A stretch of 64,000 bases of DNA from Frigoribacterium faeni (GCF_011761235.1 NZ_JAAOYW010000001.1:248781-312780), one strand, 5' to 3'. Shown: positions 1 to 10,576, counted from the stretch's first letter. Notes: generated by a model from the sequence alone, not told the origin. Made by a program: numbers and translations.

Positions 1-17
1 GGGGTGCTGTCGCTCAT
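1..17 (-). CDS. 5' end of a gene running off the window (unidentified)
   Basis: Only six codons are inside the window: an ATG at 17–15 reading M-S-D-S-T-P, preceded on the minus strand by a GAGG ribosome-binding motif seven bases upstream. It lies in the same direction as the HIT gene and thrS, so it is probably the next gene of that operon. In many actinobacteria the gene in this position is a CDP-alcohol phosphatidyltransferase (pgsA, phosphatidylinositol phosphate synthase). That identity rests on gene order alone; nothing in the six codons proves it. Confidence 0.45.
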
Positions 18-71
18 GATGGCCTCAGTTTAGGCGCTGCCGGGAGGCGTGCGTCGCCGATGTGCCGCCGG

Positions 72-650
72 TCACCGAGTGGCCTGGTCTCCCCCGTCGG
101 GCCAGGCCGCCGCCAGCGCCTCCCGCACGTCGCCGAGCAGCTGGGTCACCGCCTTGGTCTGCGCGATGATCGGGAAGAAGTTCGAGTCGCCCCCGTAGCG
201 CGGCACGACGTGCTGGTGCAGGTGCTCGGCGATCCCCGCGCCGCCGACCGCGCCCTGGTTCATGCCGAGGTTGAACCCCTGGGCGTGCGACACCTCGCGG
301 GCGACCCGCATCGCGATCTGCGTGAGCGACCCGATCTCGGCGACCTCGTCGGGCGTGGCGAGGTCGTAGGTCGAGATGTGGCGGTAGGGGCAGACGAGCA
401 GGTGGCCCGGGTTGTACGGGTACAGGTTGAGCAGCACGAAGGCGTGCCGGCCCCGGGCGACGATCAGGGCCTCGTCGTCCGGTCGCGACGGCGCCGCGCA
501 GAACGGGCAGGCGTCGTCGAGCGCCCCCTGCCCCTGCCCGACGTACACGGCGCGGTGGGGCGTCCAGAGTCGCTGGAACGCGTCGGGCGACGCGGCGAAC
601 CCCTCCGCCGACTCGAGGCCGGCGGGCAGGTCGTCGTCGCCGACGGGCAC
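72..650 (-). CDS. HIT-family hydrolase/phosphorylase (Ap4A phosphorylase-like)
   Basis: This is a 192-residue histidine-triad protein. The catalytic triad HLHQH lies at residues 143–147 and is followed by VVPRYGGDSNFFP. A CPFC pair at residues 48–51 and the stretch NLYPYNPGHLLVCPYRH resemble the actinobacterial Rv2613c type, which is a diadenosine tetraphosphate phosphorylase; that activity is inferred from family resemblance. The start is a GTG two bases after the thrS stop codon, so the two genes are probably co-transcribed and translationally coupled. The cytosolic role would be scavenging dinucleoside polyphosphates, which aminoacyl-tRNA synthetases such as ThrRS can make, so the neighbourhood is sensible. 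A generic HIT nucleotide hydrolase is the alternative. Confidence 0.88.
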   Translation of the reverse strand: MPVGDDDLPAGLESAEGFAASPDAFQRLWTPHRAVYVGQGQGALDDACPFCAAPSRPDDEALIVARGRHAFVLLNLYPYNPGHLLVCPYRHISTYDLATPDEVAEIGSLTQIAMRVAREVSHAQGFNLGMNQGAVGGAGIAEHLHQHVVPRYGGDSNFFPIIAQTKAVTQLLGDVREALAAAWPDGGDQATR

Positions 651-652
651 GC

Positions 653-2665
<2,013 letters not shown>

Positions 2666-2734
2666 GGTGGTGGGCTCCTGACGTTCGGGGACGCGGGCCA
2701 GTTTAGTGCCGACCGGACGGCGGTCGGGTGCCCG

Positions 2735-3184
2735 TCAGCGGGCGGCGAGCTCGGTCGCGCAGGCCTCGGCCGCGACCCAGGCGAGCATGCCGCACTTGAC
2801 GCGCATGACGAACTTCGAGACCCCGTGCAGCGCGACCGCGTCGCCGAGCACCTCGTCGTCCGGCTCGCCCACGCCGCGGGACCGCATCATCGCGCGGAAC
2901 TCGCCGACGAGCTCGGCGACCTCGGGCAGCGTGCGGCCCGGGGCGAGGCCGGAGAGGACGGACGCGGACGCCATCGAGATGCTGCAGCCCGCGCCCTGCC
3001 AGCGCAGGTCGGCCACGCGGTCGGTGCCCGGCTCGAGCCGGACGCGCACCGTGATCTCGTCGCCGCAGGTGGGGTTGCGCTCGAAGTGCTCGGCGTCGGC
3101 GTCGGGGAGCTCGCCGTCGCCGTGCCGGGCCTTCGCGTGGTCGAGGATCACCTGCTGGTAGAGCGAGTCGAGGGAGGCGCTCAT
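2735..3184 (-). CDS. sufU: Fe–S cluster assembly sulfur-transfer protein SufU
   Basis: This 149-residue IscU-like protein carries the three expected cysteines: NPTCGDE near residue 40, GAGCSIS near residue 68, and KCGMLAW near residue 130. SufU accepts persulfide sulfur from SufS, using a zinc ion, and passes it to the SUF scaffold. The ATG overlaps the sufS stop as ATGA, so translation is coupled. The usual sufB, sufC and sufD genes are not in this window, so the sufS–sufU pair is separated from the scaffold genes here. Confidence 0.93.
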   Translation of the reverse strand: MSASLDSLYQQVILDHAKARHGDGELPDADAEHFERNPTCGDEITVRVRLEPGTDRVADLRWQGAGCSISMASASVLSGLAPGRTLPEVAELVGEFRAMMRSRGVGEPDDEVLGDAVALHGVSKFVMRVKCGMLAWVAAEACATELAAR

Positions 3185-4491
3185 CGGGCGTCCTCCGCCC
3201 CGAAGTAGCCGCGGACCCCGGCGACGCCGGCGACCAGACGGTCGACCTCGGCGGCGGTCGTGTACAGGTAGGTGCTCGCCCGCGTCGTCGCCGTCACGCC
3301 CAGCCGCCGGTGCAGGGGCTGAGCGCAGTGGTGGCCGACGCGCACGGCGATCCCCTGGGCGTCGAGGTACTGGCCGACGTCGTGCGCGTGCACGCCGTCG
3401 ACGGCGAAGCTGGCGAGGCCTGATCGCGGCACGCCGGCCGGCGGGCCGACGACGCGGACGCCGGGGAGCGCGGACAGGCCGACCACCAGCTGCTCGGCCA
3501 GCGCCTCCTCGTGGTCGCGGACGCGCTCGAGGCCGACGGCCTCGAGGTAGCGCACGGCCTCGGCGAGGGCGACAGCTTGCGAGACCGGCTGCGTGCCGGC
3601 CTCGAAGCGCTGCGGCGCGGGCAGGTACTCGGCCGAGTCCACCGTGACGGTCGTGATCATCGAGCCGCCCGTGCGGAACGGCGGCAGGGCGTCGAGGAGC
3701 TCGCCGCGGCCGACGAGGACGCCGACGCCGGTCGGCCCGAGCATCTTGTGGCCGGAGAACGCCGCGAAGTCGACGCCGAGGGCCGCGAAGTCGAACGGCC
3801 GGTGCGGCACGGACTGGCACGCGTCGAGCACGACGAGCGCCCCGACGCCGTGGGCGAGCTCGACGAGCTGCTCGACGGGCGCCACGAGCCCGGTCACGTT
3901 CGACACGTGGGCGAAGGCGAGCACCCGCGTGCGCTCGGTGACGGCGGCACGGGCGTCGTCGAGAGTCCAGACGCCGTCGTCGTCGACCGGCACGACGCGG
4001 AGGACCGCGCCGGTGCTCGCCGCGACCTCCTGCCAGGGCACGAGGTTCGCGTGGTGCTCGGCCTCGGTGACGACGATCTCGTCGCCCGGGCGGAGCGCGA
4101 AGCGGCGGGCGGACTCGCCGCCGCGGCCGAGGGTCGCCGCCGTGAAGCCGTGCGCGACCAGGTTGATCGCGTCGGTCGCGTTCGCCGTCCAGACGACCTC
4201 GTGGGAGGCGGCGCCCACGAAGCGCGCGACGGTCTCGCGCGCCTCTTCGAACGCCTCGGTCGCGAGGGCCGCGAGCGTGTGGGCGCCGCGGTGCACCGCC
4301 GAGTTGTCGGCCTCGAGGAACCGGCGCTCGGCGTCGAGCACCTGTCGGGGACGCTGAGCCGTGGCCCCGGAGTCGAGGTAGGCGAGCTGCTCGCCGGAGA
4401 CCTGCTGGGCGAGGATCGGGAAGTCGGCGCGGAGGCGCCCGACCTCGGCGTCGTCGAGCGGCGCGCGGGTGTCTGTCTGGGTCTGTGTCAC
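3181..4491 (-). CDS. sufS: Cysteine desulfurase SufS
   Basis: This 436-residue PLP enzyme converts cysteine to alanine and an enzyme-bound persulfide for Fe–S cluster assembly. Visible features are LDSGATAQRP near the N-terminus, EAEHHANLVPWQ, the PLP-lysine motif FSGHKMLGPTG, and the catalytic-loop cysteine in VGHHCAQPLHRRLG. I chose the GTG at 4491 because an AAGGA motif precedes it. The 18 upstream in-frame codons are Pro/Gly/Arg-rich and unlike the family. It overlaps sufU by four bases and lies 79 bp downstream of a cystine-type ABC transporter on the same strand, which suggests substrate supply. Confidence 0.95.
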   Translation of the reverse strand: MTQTQTDTRAPLDDAEVGRLRADFPILAQQVSGEQLAYLDSGATAQRPRQVLDAERRFLEADNSAVHRGAHTLAALATEAFEEARETVARFVGAASHEVVWTANATDAINLVAHGFTAATLGRGGESARRFALRPGDEIVVTEAEHHANLVPWQEVAASTGAVLRVVPVDDDGVWTLDDARAAVTERTRVLAFAHVSNVTGLVAPVEQLVELAHGVGALVVLDACQSVPHRPFDFAALGVDFAAFSGHKMLGPTGVGVLVGRGELLDALPPFRTGGSMITTVTVDSAEYLPAPQRFEAGTQPVSQAVALAEAVRYLEAVGLERVRDHEEALAEQLVVGLSALPGVRVVGPPAGVPRSGLASFAVDGVHAHDVGQYLDAQGIAVRVGHHCAQPLHRRLGVTATTRASTYLYTTAAEVDRLVAGVAGVRGYFGAEDAR

Positions 4492-4514
4492 GGTGTCCTT
4501 CCCCGGTCGGTGGT

Positions 4515-4552
4515 GGCCGGCGGGGCCGGCGGGCCTGGGCGGCACGGCCGGC
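4515..4552 (-). repeat. Three GGCCGGC copies between transporter and sufS
   Basis: The self-complementary heptamer GGCCGGC occurs at 4515–4521, 4524–4530 and 4546–4552 in the 79-bp gap between the ABC ATPase stop and the sufS start. Any two copies could pair into a GC-rich hairpin in the minus-strand transcript. It could act as a partial terminator or mRNA-processing element that sets sufSU expression apart from the transporter, or it may be chance in GC-rich DNA. Confidence 0.35.
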
Positions 4553-4570
4553 GCCCTGCGTCGTGGGCGG

Positions 4571-5395
4571 TCAGTCGTCGAGCGGCTTGAGCACGCGGCG
4601 GAGGAACTGCTGCGTGCGCGGCTCGCGCGGGCGGTTCAGCACGTCGGCGGGCGCCCCTCGCTCGACCACGACGCCGTCGTCCATGAACACGACCTCGTCG
4701 GCGACGCGGCGGGCGAACTCGAGCTCGTGGGTGACGACGACCATCGTCCAGCCCTCGTCGGCGAGCTCCTTGACGACGGAGAGGACGTCTCCGACCAGCT
4801 CGGGGTCGAGCGCGCTCGTGGGCTCGTCGAAGAGCATCAGCTCCGGTCGCAGCGCCAGGGCACGGACGATGCCCACGCGCTGCTGCTGGCCGCCCGACAG
4901 CTCGACCGGCCAGGCGTCGGCGCGGGAGGCGAGGCCCACCCGGGTGAGCAGGTCGCGCGCCTCGGCCCGCGCCTCCTCGGGGTCACGGCCCTGGACGCGG
5001 ATCGGCCCCTCGACCACGTTCTGCAGCACCGTCAGGTGCGGGAACAGGTTGAAGTGCTGGAACACCATCGACGACCGGTCGCGCAGGGCGAGCAGGTCGC
5101 GCTTGGCGACCTTGCCGGCGAAGTCGACGACCCGGCCGTCCGACAGCGTGACCGTGCCGCCGTCGGGCACCTCGAGGCTGTTCAGCGAGCGGAGGACGGT
5201 CGTCTTGCCCGAGCCGGACGGGCCGATGATCGCCACCACGCGGCCGCGTCGCACCTCGAGGTCGATGCCCTTGAGCACTTCGGTCGCGCCGAACGACTTG
5301 CGGAGGCCCTCGACGCGGAGGACGAGCTCGGCAGCCTGGCCGGGGCGGGCGGGACGGGAGGAGGCGCCGGACAGGGGCGGGTCAGCGGGCGACAT
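4571..5395 (-). CDS. Amino-acid (cystine-type) ABC transporter ATP-binding protein
   Basis: This 274-residue ATPase of the polar amino-acid uptake family energises the adjacent permease at the cytoplasmic face. It has the Walker A motif GPSGSGKTT (about residue 60), the Q-loop segment [14 protein letters not shown], the signature [11 protein letters not shown], the Walker [15 protein letters not shown], and the H-loop [10 protein letters not shown]. Its ATG start lies 14 bp inside the end of the permease gene. Substrate specificity is taken from the binding-protein gene. The first 25 or so residues are a Pro/Ser-rich extension before the core. Confidence 0.93.
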   Translation of the reverse strand: MSPADPPLSGASSRPARPGQAAELVLRVEGLRKSFGATEVLKGIDLEVRRGRVVAIIGPSGSGKTTVLRSLNSLEVPDGGTVTLSDGRVVDFAGKVAKRDLLALRDRSSMVFQHFNLFPHLTVLQNVVEGPIRVQGRDPEEARAEARDLLTRVGLASRADAWPVELSGGQQQRVGIVRALALRPELMLFDEPTSALDPELVGDVLSVVKELADEGWTMVVVTHELEFARRVADEVVFMDDGVVVERGAPADVLNRPREPRTQQFLRRVLKPLDD

Positions 5396-6047
5396 GCCGG
5401 TCCAATCTCTTCTCGAGGGCGTCCTGGCCGAACGACAGGGCGAGGCAGATGATCCAGTAGATCAGGGCGGCCTCGAGGTAGATGAGCAGGAACTGGTTCG
5501 ACACGGTCGCGATCTGCTGGGCCTGTCGGAACAGCTCGACGACGAGGATGACGCTGGCGAGCGAGGTGTCCTTGACGAGGCTGATGAACGTGTTCGACAG
5601 CGGGGGCACCGAGACGCGCGCCGCCTGCGGCAGGATGATGCGCCGCAGCGCCAGGGTGCGCGACATGCCGATCGTGTGCGCGGCCTCCCACTGGCCCTTG
5701 GGCACGGAGAGGATCGCGGCGCGGATCACCTCGGCCGCGTAGCCGCCCACGTTGAGCGAGAACGCGATGATGGCGCTCGGCCACGGGTCGATGCGCAGGC
5801 CGATCGAGGGCAGCCCGTAGAAGACGACGAAGAGCTGCACCAGCAGGGGCGTTCCGCGGATGACCGAGGTGTAGAACCGGGCCAGCCCGGACAGCCAGGC
5901 ACGCCCCGACAGGCGCATCATCGCCACGACGAGCGCGATCACGAGGCCGATCGCCATGGAGGCGAGGGCCAGCGGGATCGAGGCCACCAGGGCACCCGAC
6001 GCGATCGGCCAGAACGCCCGGCCGAAGAGGTCGAGTGAGGACTGCAC
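5382..6047 (-). CDS. Amino-acid (cystine-type) ABC transporter permease
   Basis: This 221-residue HisM-type inner-membrane permease has about five transmembrane helices. It carries the family segment [12 protein letters not shown] and the EAA loop [13 protein letters not shown]...[11 protein letters not shown], which contacts the ATPase. The run [15 protein letters not shown] closely resembles the E. coli cystine permease YecS as I know it, so cystine is the likeliest substrate. It starts at a GTG one base after the stop of the binding-protein gene and overlaps the ATPase gene. Confidence 0.92.
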   Translation of the reverse strand: MQSSLDLFGRAFWPIASGALVASIPLALASMAIGLVIALVVAMMRLSGRAWLSGLARFYTSVIRGTPLLVQLFVVFYGLPSIGLRIDPWPSAIIAFSLNVGGYAAEVIRAAILSVPKGQWEAAHTIGMSRTLALRRIILPQAARVSVPPLSNTFISLVKDTSLASVILVVELFRQAQQIATVSNQFLLIYLEAALIYWIICLALSFGQDALEKRLDRHVAR

Positions 6048-6048
6048 G

Positions 6049-6915
6049 TTACTCGCTGACGTCCTGGCCGAAGTACTTGTCGGAGATCGTGGAGAGGGTC
6101 CCGTCCGCCGCGAGCTCGGCCAGCGCGTCGTCCATGGCCTGCACGAGGTCGTCGCTGCCCTTCGTCGTCACCAGCGCGGAGCGCGAGACGTCGTCCGTCG
6201 TCGCCGCGATCTTGATGGCGGCCGCCTGCTCGGGGTTGGTCTTCACGTAGTCGAGGAAGGTCAGCTCGTCGTTGACCGTGGCGTCGATGCGCCCCTGCTC
6301 GACGAGGGCGACCGACTGGGCCCAGCCCTCGACGACCTGCACGTCGGCTCCCGCGCCCTTCGCGGTGTCGTAGAAGTTGCTCGACTGCGACTGCGCGGTG
6401 GTCTTGCCCGCGAGGTCGGCCAGCGACGTGATCGAGGTGTCGTCGGCGGCCGTGACGACCACGCCGCGGCTCACCGTGTACGGGGTCGAGAAGTCGAAGG
6501 TGGCCTCGCGCTCGTCGGTGATCGAGATCTGGTTCGCGACGACGTCGAAGCGCCCCGCGTCGAGCCCCGCGAGGAGGGCGTCGAACTGGGTCTCCTGGAA
6601 CCGCACCTCGACGCCGAGCTTCTCGGCCACCGCCGTCGCGACGTCGACGTCGTAGCCCGTGAGGGCCCCCGAGCCGCCCTCGTGGTAGGTGAAGGGCTGG
6701 TAGGTGCCCTCGGTCCCGACGACGAGCTCGCCCGCGTCCTGGATGTCGGACAGGCTCTTCGCGGCGCTCGTGTCGGCCGTCGCGTCGCCGGTCTGCGAGA
6801 CGACGTCGTCGGTCGAGGCGGGCGCGCACCCCGTCAGCACGAGGGCCGCGGCGGAGGCGACGCCGACGGCGATGAGGCGGGTCGTGCGGGAGAGGCGGGG
6901 GGTGGAGAACGTCAC
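6049..6915 (-). CDS. Lipoprotein substrate-binding protein of cystine-type ABC transporter
   Basis: This 288-residue secreted lipoprotein has a signal peptide ending in the lipobox LTGC (Cys about residue 26), so it is anchored outside the membrane. The type 2 periplasmic-binding fold is clear from ELVVGTEGTYQPF, NQISITDEREATFDFSTPYT, and DGTLSTISDKYFGQDV. These match the layout of the E. coli cystine-binding protein FliY/TcyJ, so cystine is likely but not proven. The GTG start has an AGGAAG ribosome-binding site. It is the first gene of a binding protein–permease–ATPase operon that points at sufS–sufU. Confidence 0.9.
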   Translation of the reverse strand: MTFSTPRLSRTTRLIAVGVASAAALVLTGCAPASTDDVVSQTGDATADTSAAKSLSDIQDAGELVVGTEGTYQPFTYHEGGSGALTGYDVDVATAVAEKLGVEVRFQETQFDALLAGLDAGRFDVVANQISITDEREATFDFSTPYTVSRGVVVTAADDTSITSLADLAGKTTAQSQSSNFYDTAKGAGADVQVVEGWAQSVALVEQGRIDATVNDELTFLDYVKTNPEQAAAIKIAATTDDVSRSALVTTKGSDDLVQAMDDALAELAADGTLSTISDKYFGQDVSE

Positions 6916-6962
6916 GGGTGATCTTCCTGGTCGATGAGCTGCCCGGGTCTGCCGGGCCTCCG

Positions 6963-6968
6963 ACCCTA
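6963..6968 (-). promoter_or_regulatory. -10 element TAGGGT for the ABC transporter operon
   Basis: On the minus strand TAGGGT fits the actinobacterial TANNNT -10 consensus and would start transcription near 6956, about 40 nt before the binding-protein GTG. No clear -35 hexamer is visible. Confidence 0.5.
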
Positions 6969-7034
6969 ACCGCGCGACCGCGGCGGTGATTCCCCGTGTC
7001 GCCCCGTGACGCGCCGGGCCCCCTGCGCGGGTCG

Positions 7035-7844
7035 TCAGCGGGCGGCCAGCGCCCCCGGCAGGTCGACGCCCGAGCCCGCGTCGAGCCGCAGGTGCTCGTG
7101 CGCGACGCGGTCGGCGGAGAGCGCCACGACGCTGAGCGACAGCGAGCCGAACCAGGTGCCCTGCAGCAGGTCGGCGCGGACCAGCGCCTCGTCGTCGGAC
7201 AGCGCCAGCGCGCTGCTCTCGCGCAGCAGGTCGAGCCAGGGCCGCCAGCTGCCCTCGCGGTCGTCCGGGTCGGGCGCGCGGCCGTCGTGCCCGGGCCGGG
7301 CCGCCGGTGCGTCGAGCGACATCGGGCCGGGCAGCGGCCCGGTGGGGGCGGCGGCCGCCCGGAACCGCGGCGCCCACCGGGCCACGCGCGGCACCGACTC
7401 GTCGTCGGGCGCCCCGTGGGTGAGGACGTGGACGCCGGCCGCGAGCGGGGCGCTCGACAACCGCTCGCCGTCCCAGCTCGTGTGGACGGCCCCGGAGGCG
7501 TCCGCCGAGAGCAGGTTGAAGGTGCGGGTCAGGGGGCGGCCCGTCGGCAGCCGTCCGGCCGAGGCGGCGTCGAGGGGCAGGGACCCCCGGGTGTGCCAGC
7601 CCCCGGCCGGCGCCGCGGGCTGCTCGCGGCGGTTGAGCACGACGGCGGCGCGGGCCGGGCCGCTCGCGGTGGCCAGCCAGGCGCCGCCCGCCTCGCGGTC
7701 GTGCAGCCCCTCGACCCGGTCGCCGAGCTCGGGCCACCACGCGGCGGGCGGGTCCCACGGCCGGTCGGCCGACTCGTCGCGGAGCCCGAGGAACACCACG
7801 GGCCACTCCTGGCCCGGCGCGACGGACACGACGACGGTGCACAC
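7035..7844 (-). CDS. NRDE/TANGO2-family protein (putative Ntn-type hydrolase)
   Basis: This 269-residue protein belongs to the NRDE (TANGO2) family. I place the start at the GTG at 7844, which has a GGAGG site eight bases upstream and gives V-C-T-V-V-V-S-V. This puts Cys at residue 2, where family members expose an N-terminal nucleophile after Met removal. An ATG seven codons further upstream would bury it. The family signature NRDE reads NRRE here (LNRREQP near residue 72). Other family features are FLGLRDE, a DPPAAWWPE segment and HVLTHGAPDD. The biochemical function of bacterial members is not established. It is divergent from coaBC. Confidence 0.8.
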   Translation of the reverse strand: MCTVVVSVAPGQEWPVVFLGLRDESADRPWDPPAAWWPELGDRVEGLHDREAGGAWLATASGPARAAVVLNRREQPAAPAGGWHTRGSLPLDAASAGRLPTGRPLTRTFNLLSADASGAVHTSWDGERLSSAPLAAGVHVLTHGAPDDESVPRVARWAPRFRAAAAPTGPLPGPMSLDAPAARPGHDGRAPDPDDREGSWRPWLDLLRESSALALSDDEALVRADLLQGTWFGSLSLSVVALSADRVAHEHLRLDAGSGVDLPGALAAR

Positions 7845-7950
7845 AGGGGCTGCCTCCTCCGCCACGATCCGCCGGGATGAGGCATCGTGGTGCGTGCAAC
7901 GCTACCCGCCGCGGCGTCCCCGTCGGCGGCCGACCGACAGGGGCACCACC

Positions 7951-9234
7951 GTGACCGACACCGCCGACTCCCCCGCCGCCTCCCCGGCCCCCGCCGACCG
8001 GCGGCTCACCGTCGTCGTCGGCATCTGCGGCGGGATCGCCGCGTACAAGGCCGTCTCCGTCGTCCGCGAGCTCGTGCTGCGGGGCCACGACGTGCACGTC
8101 GTCCCCACGGAGGCGGCGCTGCGCTTCGTGGGCGCGCCCACGCTCGAGGCCATCAGCCGCAACCCCGTGCACACCTCCGTCTTCGACGACGTCGCCCAGG
8201 TGCGCCACGTCGCCCTCGGACAGCAGGCCGACCTCGTCGTCGTCGCGCCCGCCACCGCCCACACCCTCGCCAAGCTCGCCCACGGCCTCAGCGACGACCT
8301 GCTCGGCACCACCGTCCTCGCGAGCACCGCGCCGCTCGTCGTCGCCCCCGCCATGCACACGCAGATGTGGCAGGCGGCGTCGACCGTCGACAACGTCGCC
8401 CTGCTCCGGTCGCGCGGCGTGCTCGTCGTCGGCCCGGACGACGGGCCGCTCACCGGCGGCGACAGCGGACCGGGACGCCTCAGCGAGCCCGACGTCATCG
8501 TCGACGCGGCGCTCGCCGCGGTGGCCGCGAGCCCCGAGGAGGCGCCCGCCCGCGACCTCGCCGGCCGGGTCGTCGTCGTCACGGCCGGGGGCACGCGCGA
8601 GCCGATCGACCCCGTGCGCTGGATCGGCAACCGGTCGAGCGGCAAGCAGGGGCTGGCGATCGCGCAGGCGGCGACGGCACGCGGCGCCCGCGTCGTGTTC
8701 GTCGCGGCCCACGTCGACGACGACGTCGCGGCCGCCGTCCGCCGGCTGCCCGGCGTCGAGGTGCGACCGGCCCCCACGGCGGCGGACCTCGACGCCGTCA
8801 CCACGGCGGCGGCCGAGACCGCGGACGTCGTGGTGATGGCGGCCGCCGTCGCGGACTGGGCCCCCGCCTCCGTGTCTCCGTCGAAGCTCAAGAAGGACGA
8901 CGCCGGCGACCGCCTCGCCCTCGAGCTCGTCCGCACCGTCGACGTGCTCGCAGGACTCGTCGAGCGCCGCCGTCCGGGCCAGGTCGTCGTCGGCTTCGCC
9001 GCCGAGACGTCGACGGGCCGGGACGACCTGCTCGCCCTCGGCCGCCGCAAGCTCGCCCGCAAGCCCGCCGACCTGCTCGTCCTCAACCAGGTGGGCTGGA
9101 CCGAGGGCTTCGGCCGGGACGAGTCGGTCGCGGTCGTGCTCGGCCGTGGCGGAGACGTCGTGGGCGAGTCGAGCGGCACGAAGTCCGACACCGCCCACGC
9201 CCTGCTCGACGCCGTCGTCAGGCTGCTCGGCTGA
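7951..9234 (+). CDS. coaBC: Bifunctional phosphopantothenoylcysteine decarboxylase/synthetase CoaBC
   Basis: This 427-residue enzyme performs two cytosolic steps of coenzyme A synthesis: ligation of cysteine to phosphopantothenate (CoaB) and flavin-dependent decarboxylation (CoaC). The CoaC half (about residues 18–195) shows GICGGIAAYKAVSVVREL, ATAHTLAKLAHGLSDDLL and the PAMHTQMW signature. The CoaB half follows, with VTAGGTREPIDPVRWIGNRS, SSGKQG and the KLKKDD loop. The start is the GTG at 7951, preceded by AGGGG; longer in-frame readings overlap the divergent gene. Its 3' end overlaps the convergent DUF817 gene by 17 bp. Confidence 0.95.
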   Translation: MTDTADSPAASPAPADRRLTVVVGICGGIAAYKAVSVVRELVLRGHDVHVVPTEAALRFVGAPTLEAISRNPVHTSVFDDVAQVRHVALGQQADLVVVAPATAHTLAKLAHGLSDDLLGTTVLASTAPLVVAPAMHTQMWQAASTVDNVALLRSRGVLVVGPDDGPLTGGDSGPGRLSEPDVIVDAALAAVAASPEEAPARDLAGRVVVVTAGGTREPIDPVRWIGNRSSGKQGLAIAQAATARGARVVFVAAHVDDDVAAAVRRLPGVEVRPAPTAADLDAVTTAAAETADVVVMAAAVADWAPASVSPSKLKKDDAGDRLALELVRTVDVLAGLVERRRPGQVVVGFAAETSTGRDDLLALGRRKLARKPADLLVLNQVGWTEGFGRDESVAVVLGRGGDVVGESSGTKSDTAHALLDAVVRLLG

Positions 9235-10048
9235 CGGTCCCGTCCCGGTCTCCCCGCTGCTTCAGCCACAGCACCAGGGCGAAGCTGAAGACCACCAGCA
9301 CCGTCCACGAGCCGATCTTGCTGGGGTGCACGAGCGACCACCCGTCCGCCTGCGAGGCGTAGGTCCACGCGCCCATCAGCGTCGCCGCGTTCTCGGCGAC
9401 CCAGATGAACGACCCGATCAGGGCGAAGGCGACGAGCAGGGGCATCCGGCGGTCGCGGCCGCGCACGCGGTAGGTGACGCACGTCCGCCCGAGCAGCACG
9501 ACCGCGACCCCGAGCAGCGCCCAGCGCAGGTCGACCACCCAGTGGTTCGTGAAGAAGTTCACGTAGAAGGCCACGGCCAGCGCGAGCGTGGGCAGCATCC
9601 GCAGGCGGTCGACCCGGAGGTCGAGACGACGCCAGGCCTGGCAGACGTAGCTGCCCACGGCCGCGTACATGAACCCGCTGTAGAGGGGCACGTCGCCGAT
9701 CCGCAGCACGCCGGGCTCCGGGTACGACCACGAGCCCACGGCGACCTTGAACACCTCGAGGCCGAGCCCCAGCAGGTGGAACAGGCAGATGACGACCAGC
9801 TCGTCCCGCGTCTCGAGGCGCGTCGCCACGAAGACGACCTGCACCACGACGCACCAGACGAGCATCGCGTCGTAGCGGGGCAGGCCGAGGTCGACGACGG
9901 AGGTGACGGCGAGGCCGGCCAGGACGGCGACGGCGAAGGCGCACGAGAGCGCCTGCTGCACGCCGAACGCGACGAGGTCGCGACCGGCCTCGAGGAGGCG
10001 GGCGGCGCCTCCTGCGGGACTGCCCGCGACGATCCTGGCTCCGGTCAC
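9218..10048 (-). CDS. DUF817 family integral membrane protein
   Basis: This 276-residue protein has about eight hydrophobic helices. It shows DUF817-type segments such as FLFHLLGLGLEVFKV (approximate), SWSYPEPGVLRIGDVPLYSG, YVNFFTNHW and FIWVAENAATLMGAW. The family has no known function. I place the start at the GTG at 10048 because a GGGAGG site sits just upstream; the longer reading adds 36 Arg/Pro-rich residues. It converges on coaBC with a 17-bp 3' overlap and no visible terminator between them. Confidence 0.75.
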   Translation of the reverse strand: MTGARIVAGSPAGGAARLLEAGRDLVAFGVQQALSCAFAVAVLAGLAVTSVVDLGLPRYDAMLVWCVVVQVVFVATRLETRDELVVICLFHLLGLGLEVFKVAVGSWSYPEPGVLRIGDVPLYSGFMYAAVGSYVCQAWRRLDLRVDRLRMLPTLALAVAFYVNFFTNHWVVDLRWALLGVAVVLLGRTCVTYRVRGRDRRMPLLVAFALIGSFIWVAENAATLMGAWTYASQADGWSLVHPSKIGSWTVLVVFSFALVLWLKQRGDRDGTVSRAA

Positions 10049-10197
10049 GACCGCCTCCCTCGGCGCCGGGGGTCGGCGCCCCGTCGACGCTACGAGCGGG
10101 GCAGGGCCGCGCGCGTCGTCCTCGGGGAGCACCCGGGTCGTCCGCCGTGGGGACATCGGCGCCGGACGGCGCCCGCCCGCCCGCGGGGAGCGACGGC

Positions 10198-10225
10198 TTG
10201 CGCGTTAACCTCCGTGCGCCACAAT
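10198..10225 (+). promoter_or_regulatory. Leaderless promoter of the 90-residue gene
   Basis: TTGCGC (10198–10203) and CACAAT (10220–10225) are separated by 16 bases. Six bases then precede the GTG at 10232, so the transcript would begin at the start codon. No ribosome-binding motif is present, which agrees with a leaderless mRNA. Confidence 0.5.
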
Positions 10226-10231
10226 GCCCTC

Positions 10232-10504
10232 GTGAGCAAGAAGATCGACGCAGCCCTCAAGTCCCTCCTCAAGGCCCTCGAGCACCACGGCGAGGTGATG
10301 AGCGACCGTCCCGTCTCGGCCAAGCGCGCCGGCCGGGCGACCGAGAAGGTGCGCCAGGCCGCCTCGGCCTACTCGCAGGTCGTCGCCGACAAGACGGGCC
10401 AGCCCAACCCGTTCGTCGACTTCCTCGACCCGGAGACCGTCCAGTCGCTGCGCGGCGAGCGGGACGCCCTCGTCACCAAGACGTCGAAGAAGCACGCCGA
10501 CTAG
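10232..10504 (+). CDS. Small conserved-looking protein of unknown function (90 aa)
   Basis: I do not recognise this family. The product is 90 residues, starting at GTG (V-S-K-K-I-D-A-A-L), mostly helical, with a Lys/Arg-rich first half (AKRAGRATEKVRQAASAYSQ) and an acidic middle (NPFVDFLDPETVQSLRGERD). There is no signal peptide or membrane segment. Codon use and third-position GC match its neighbours, which supports a real gene. An ATG eight bases upstream is out of frame and reaches a stop at once. The gene appears leaderless and has its own promoter. Confidence 0.7.
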   Translation: MSKKIDAALKSLLKALEHHGEVMSDRPVSAKRAGRATEKVRQAASAYSQVVADKTGQPNPFVDFLDPETVQSLRGERDALVTKTSKKHAD

Positions 10505-10513
10505 CGGGGGCGC

Positions 10514-10560
10514 CGGGGCGCGTCCGTCGTCGCGTCGTCGGCCGTCGACCCCGCGCCCCG
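10514..10560. terminator. Possible bidirectional terminator between convergent genes
   Basis: CGGGGCGCG (10514–10522) can pair with CGCGCCCCG (10552–10560) around a 29-nt loop. It lies in the 72-bp gap where the 90-residue gene and the glycosyltransferase operon converge. The loop is long and there is no T-run, so this is tentative. Confidence 0.35.
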
Positions 10561-10576
10561 CAGCCCGGCGACGGCG

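Noticed and set aside
6916-9198. Open frame extending the binding-protein gene upstream by more than 700 codons
   Set aside because: The signal peptide and lipobox start at 6915; the extension crosses coaBC in antisense and has no recognisable domain.
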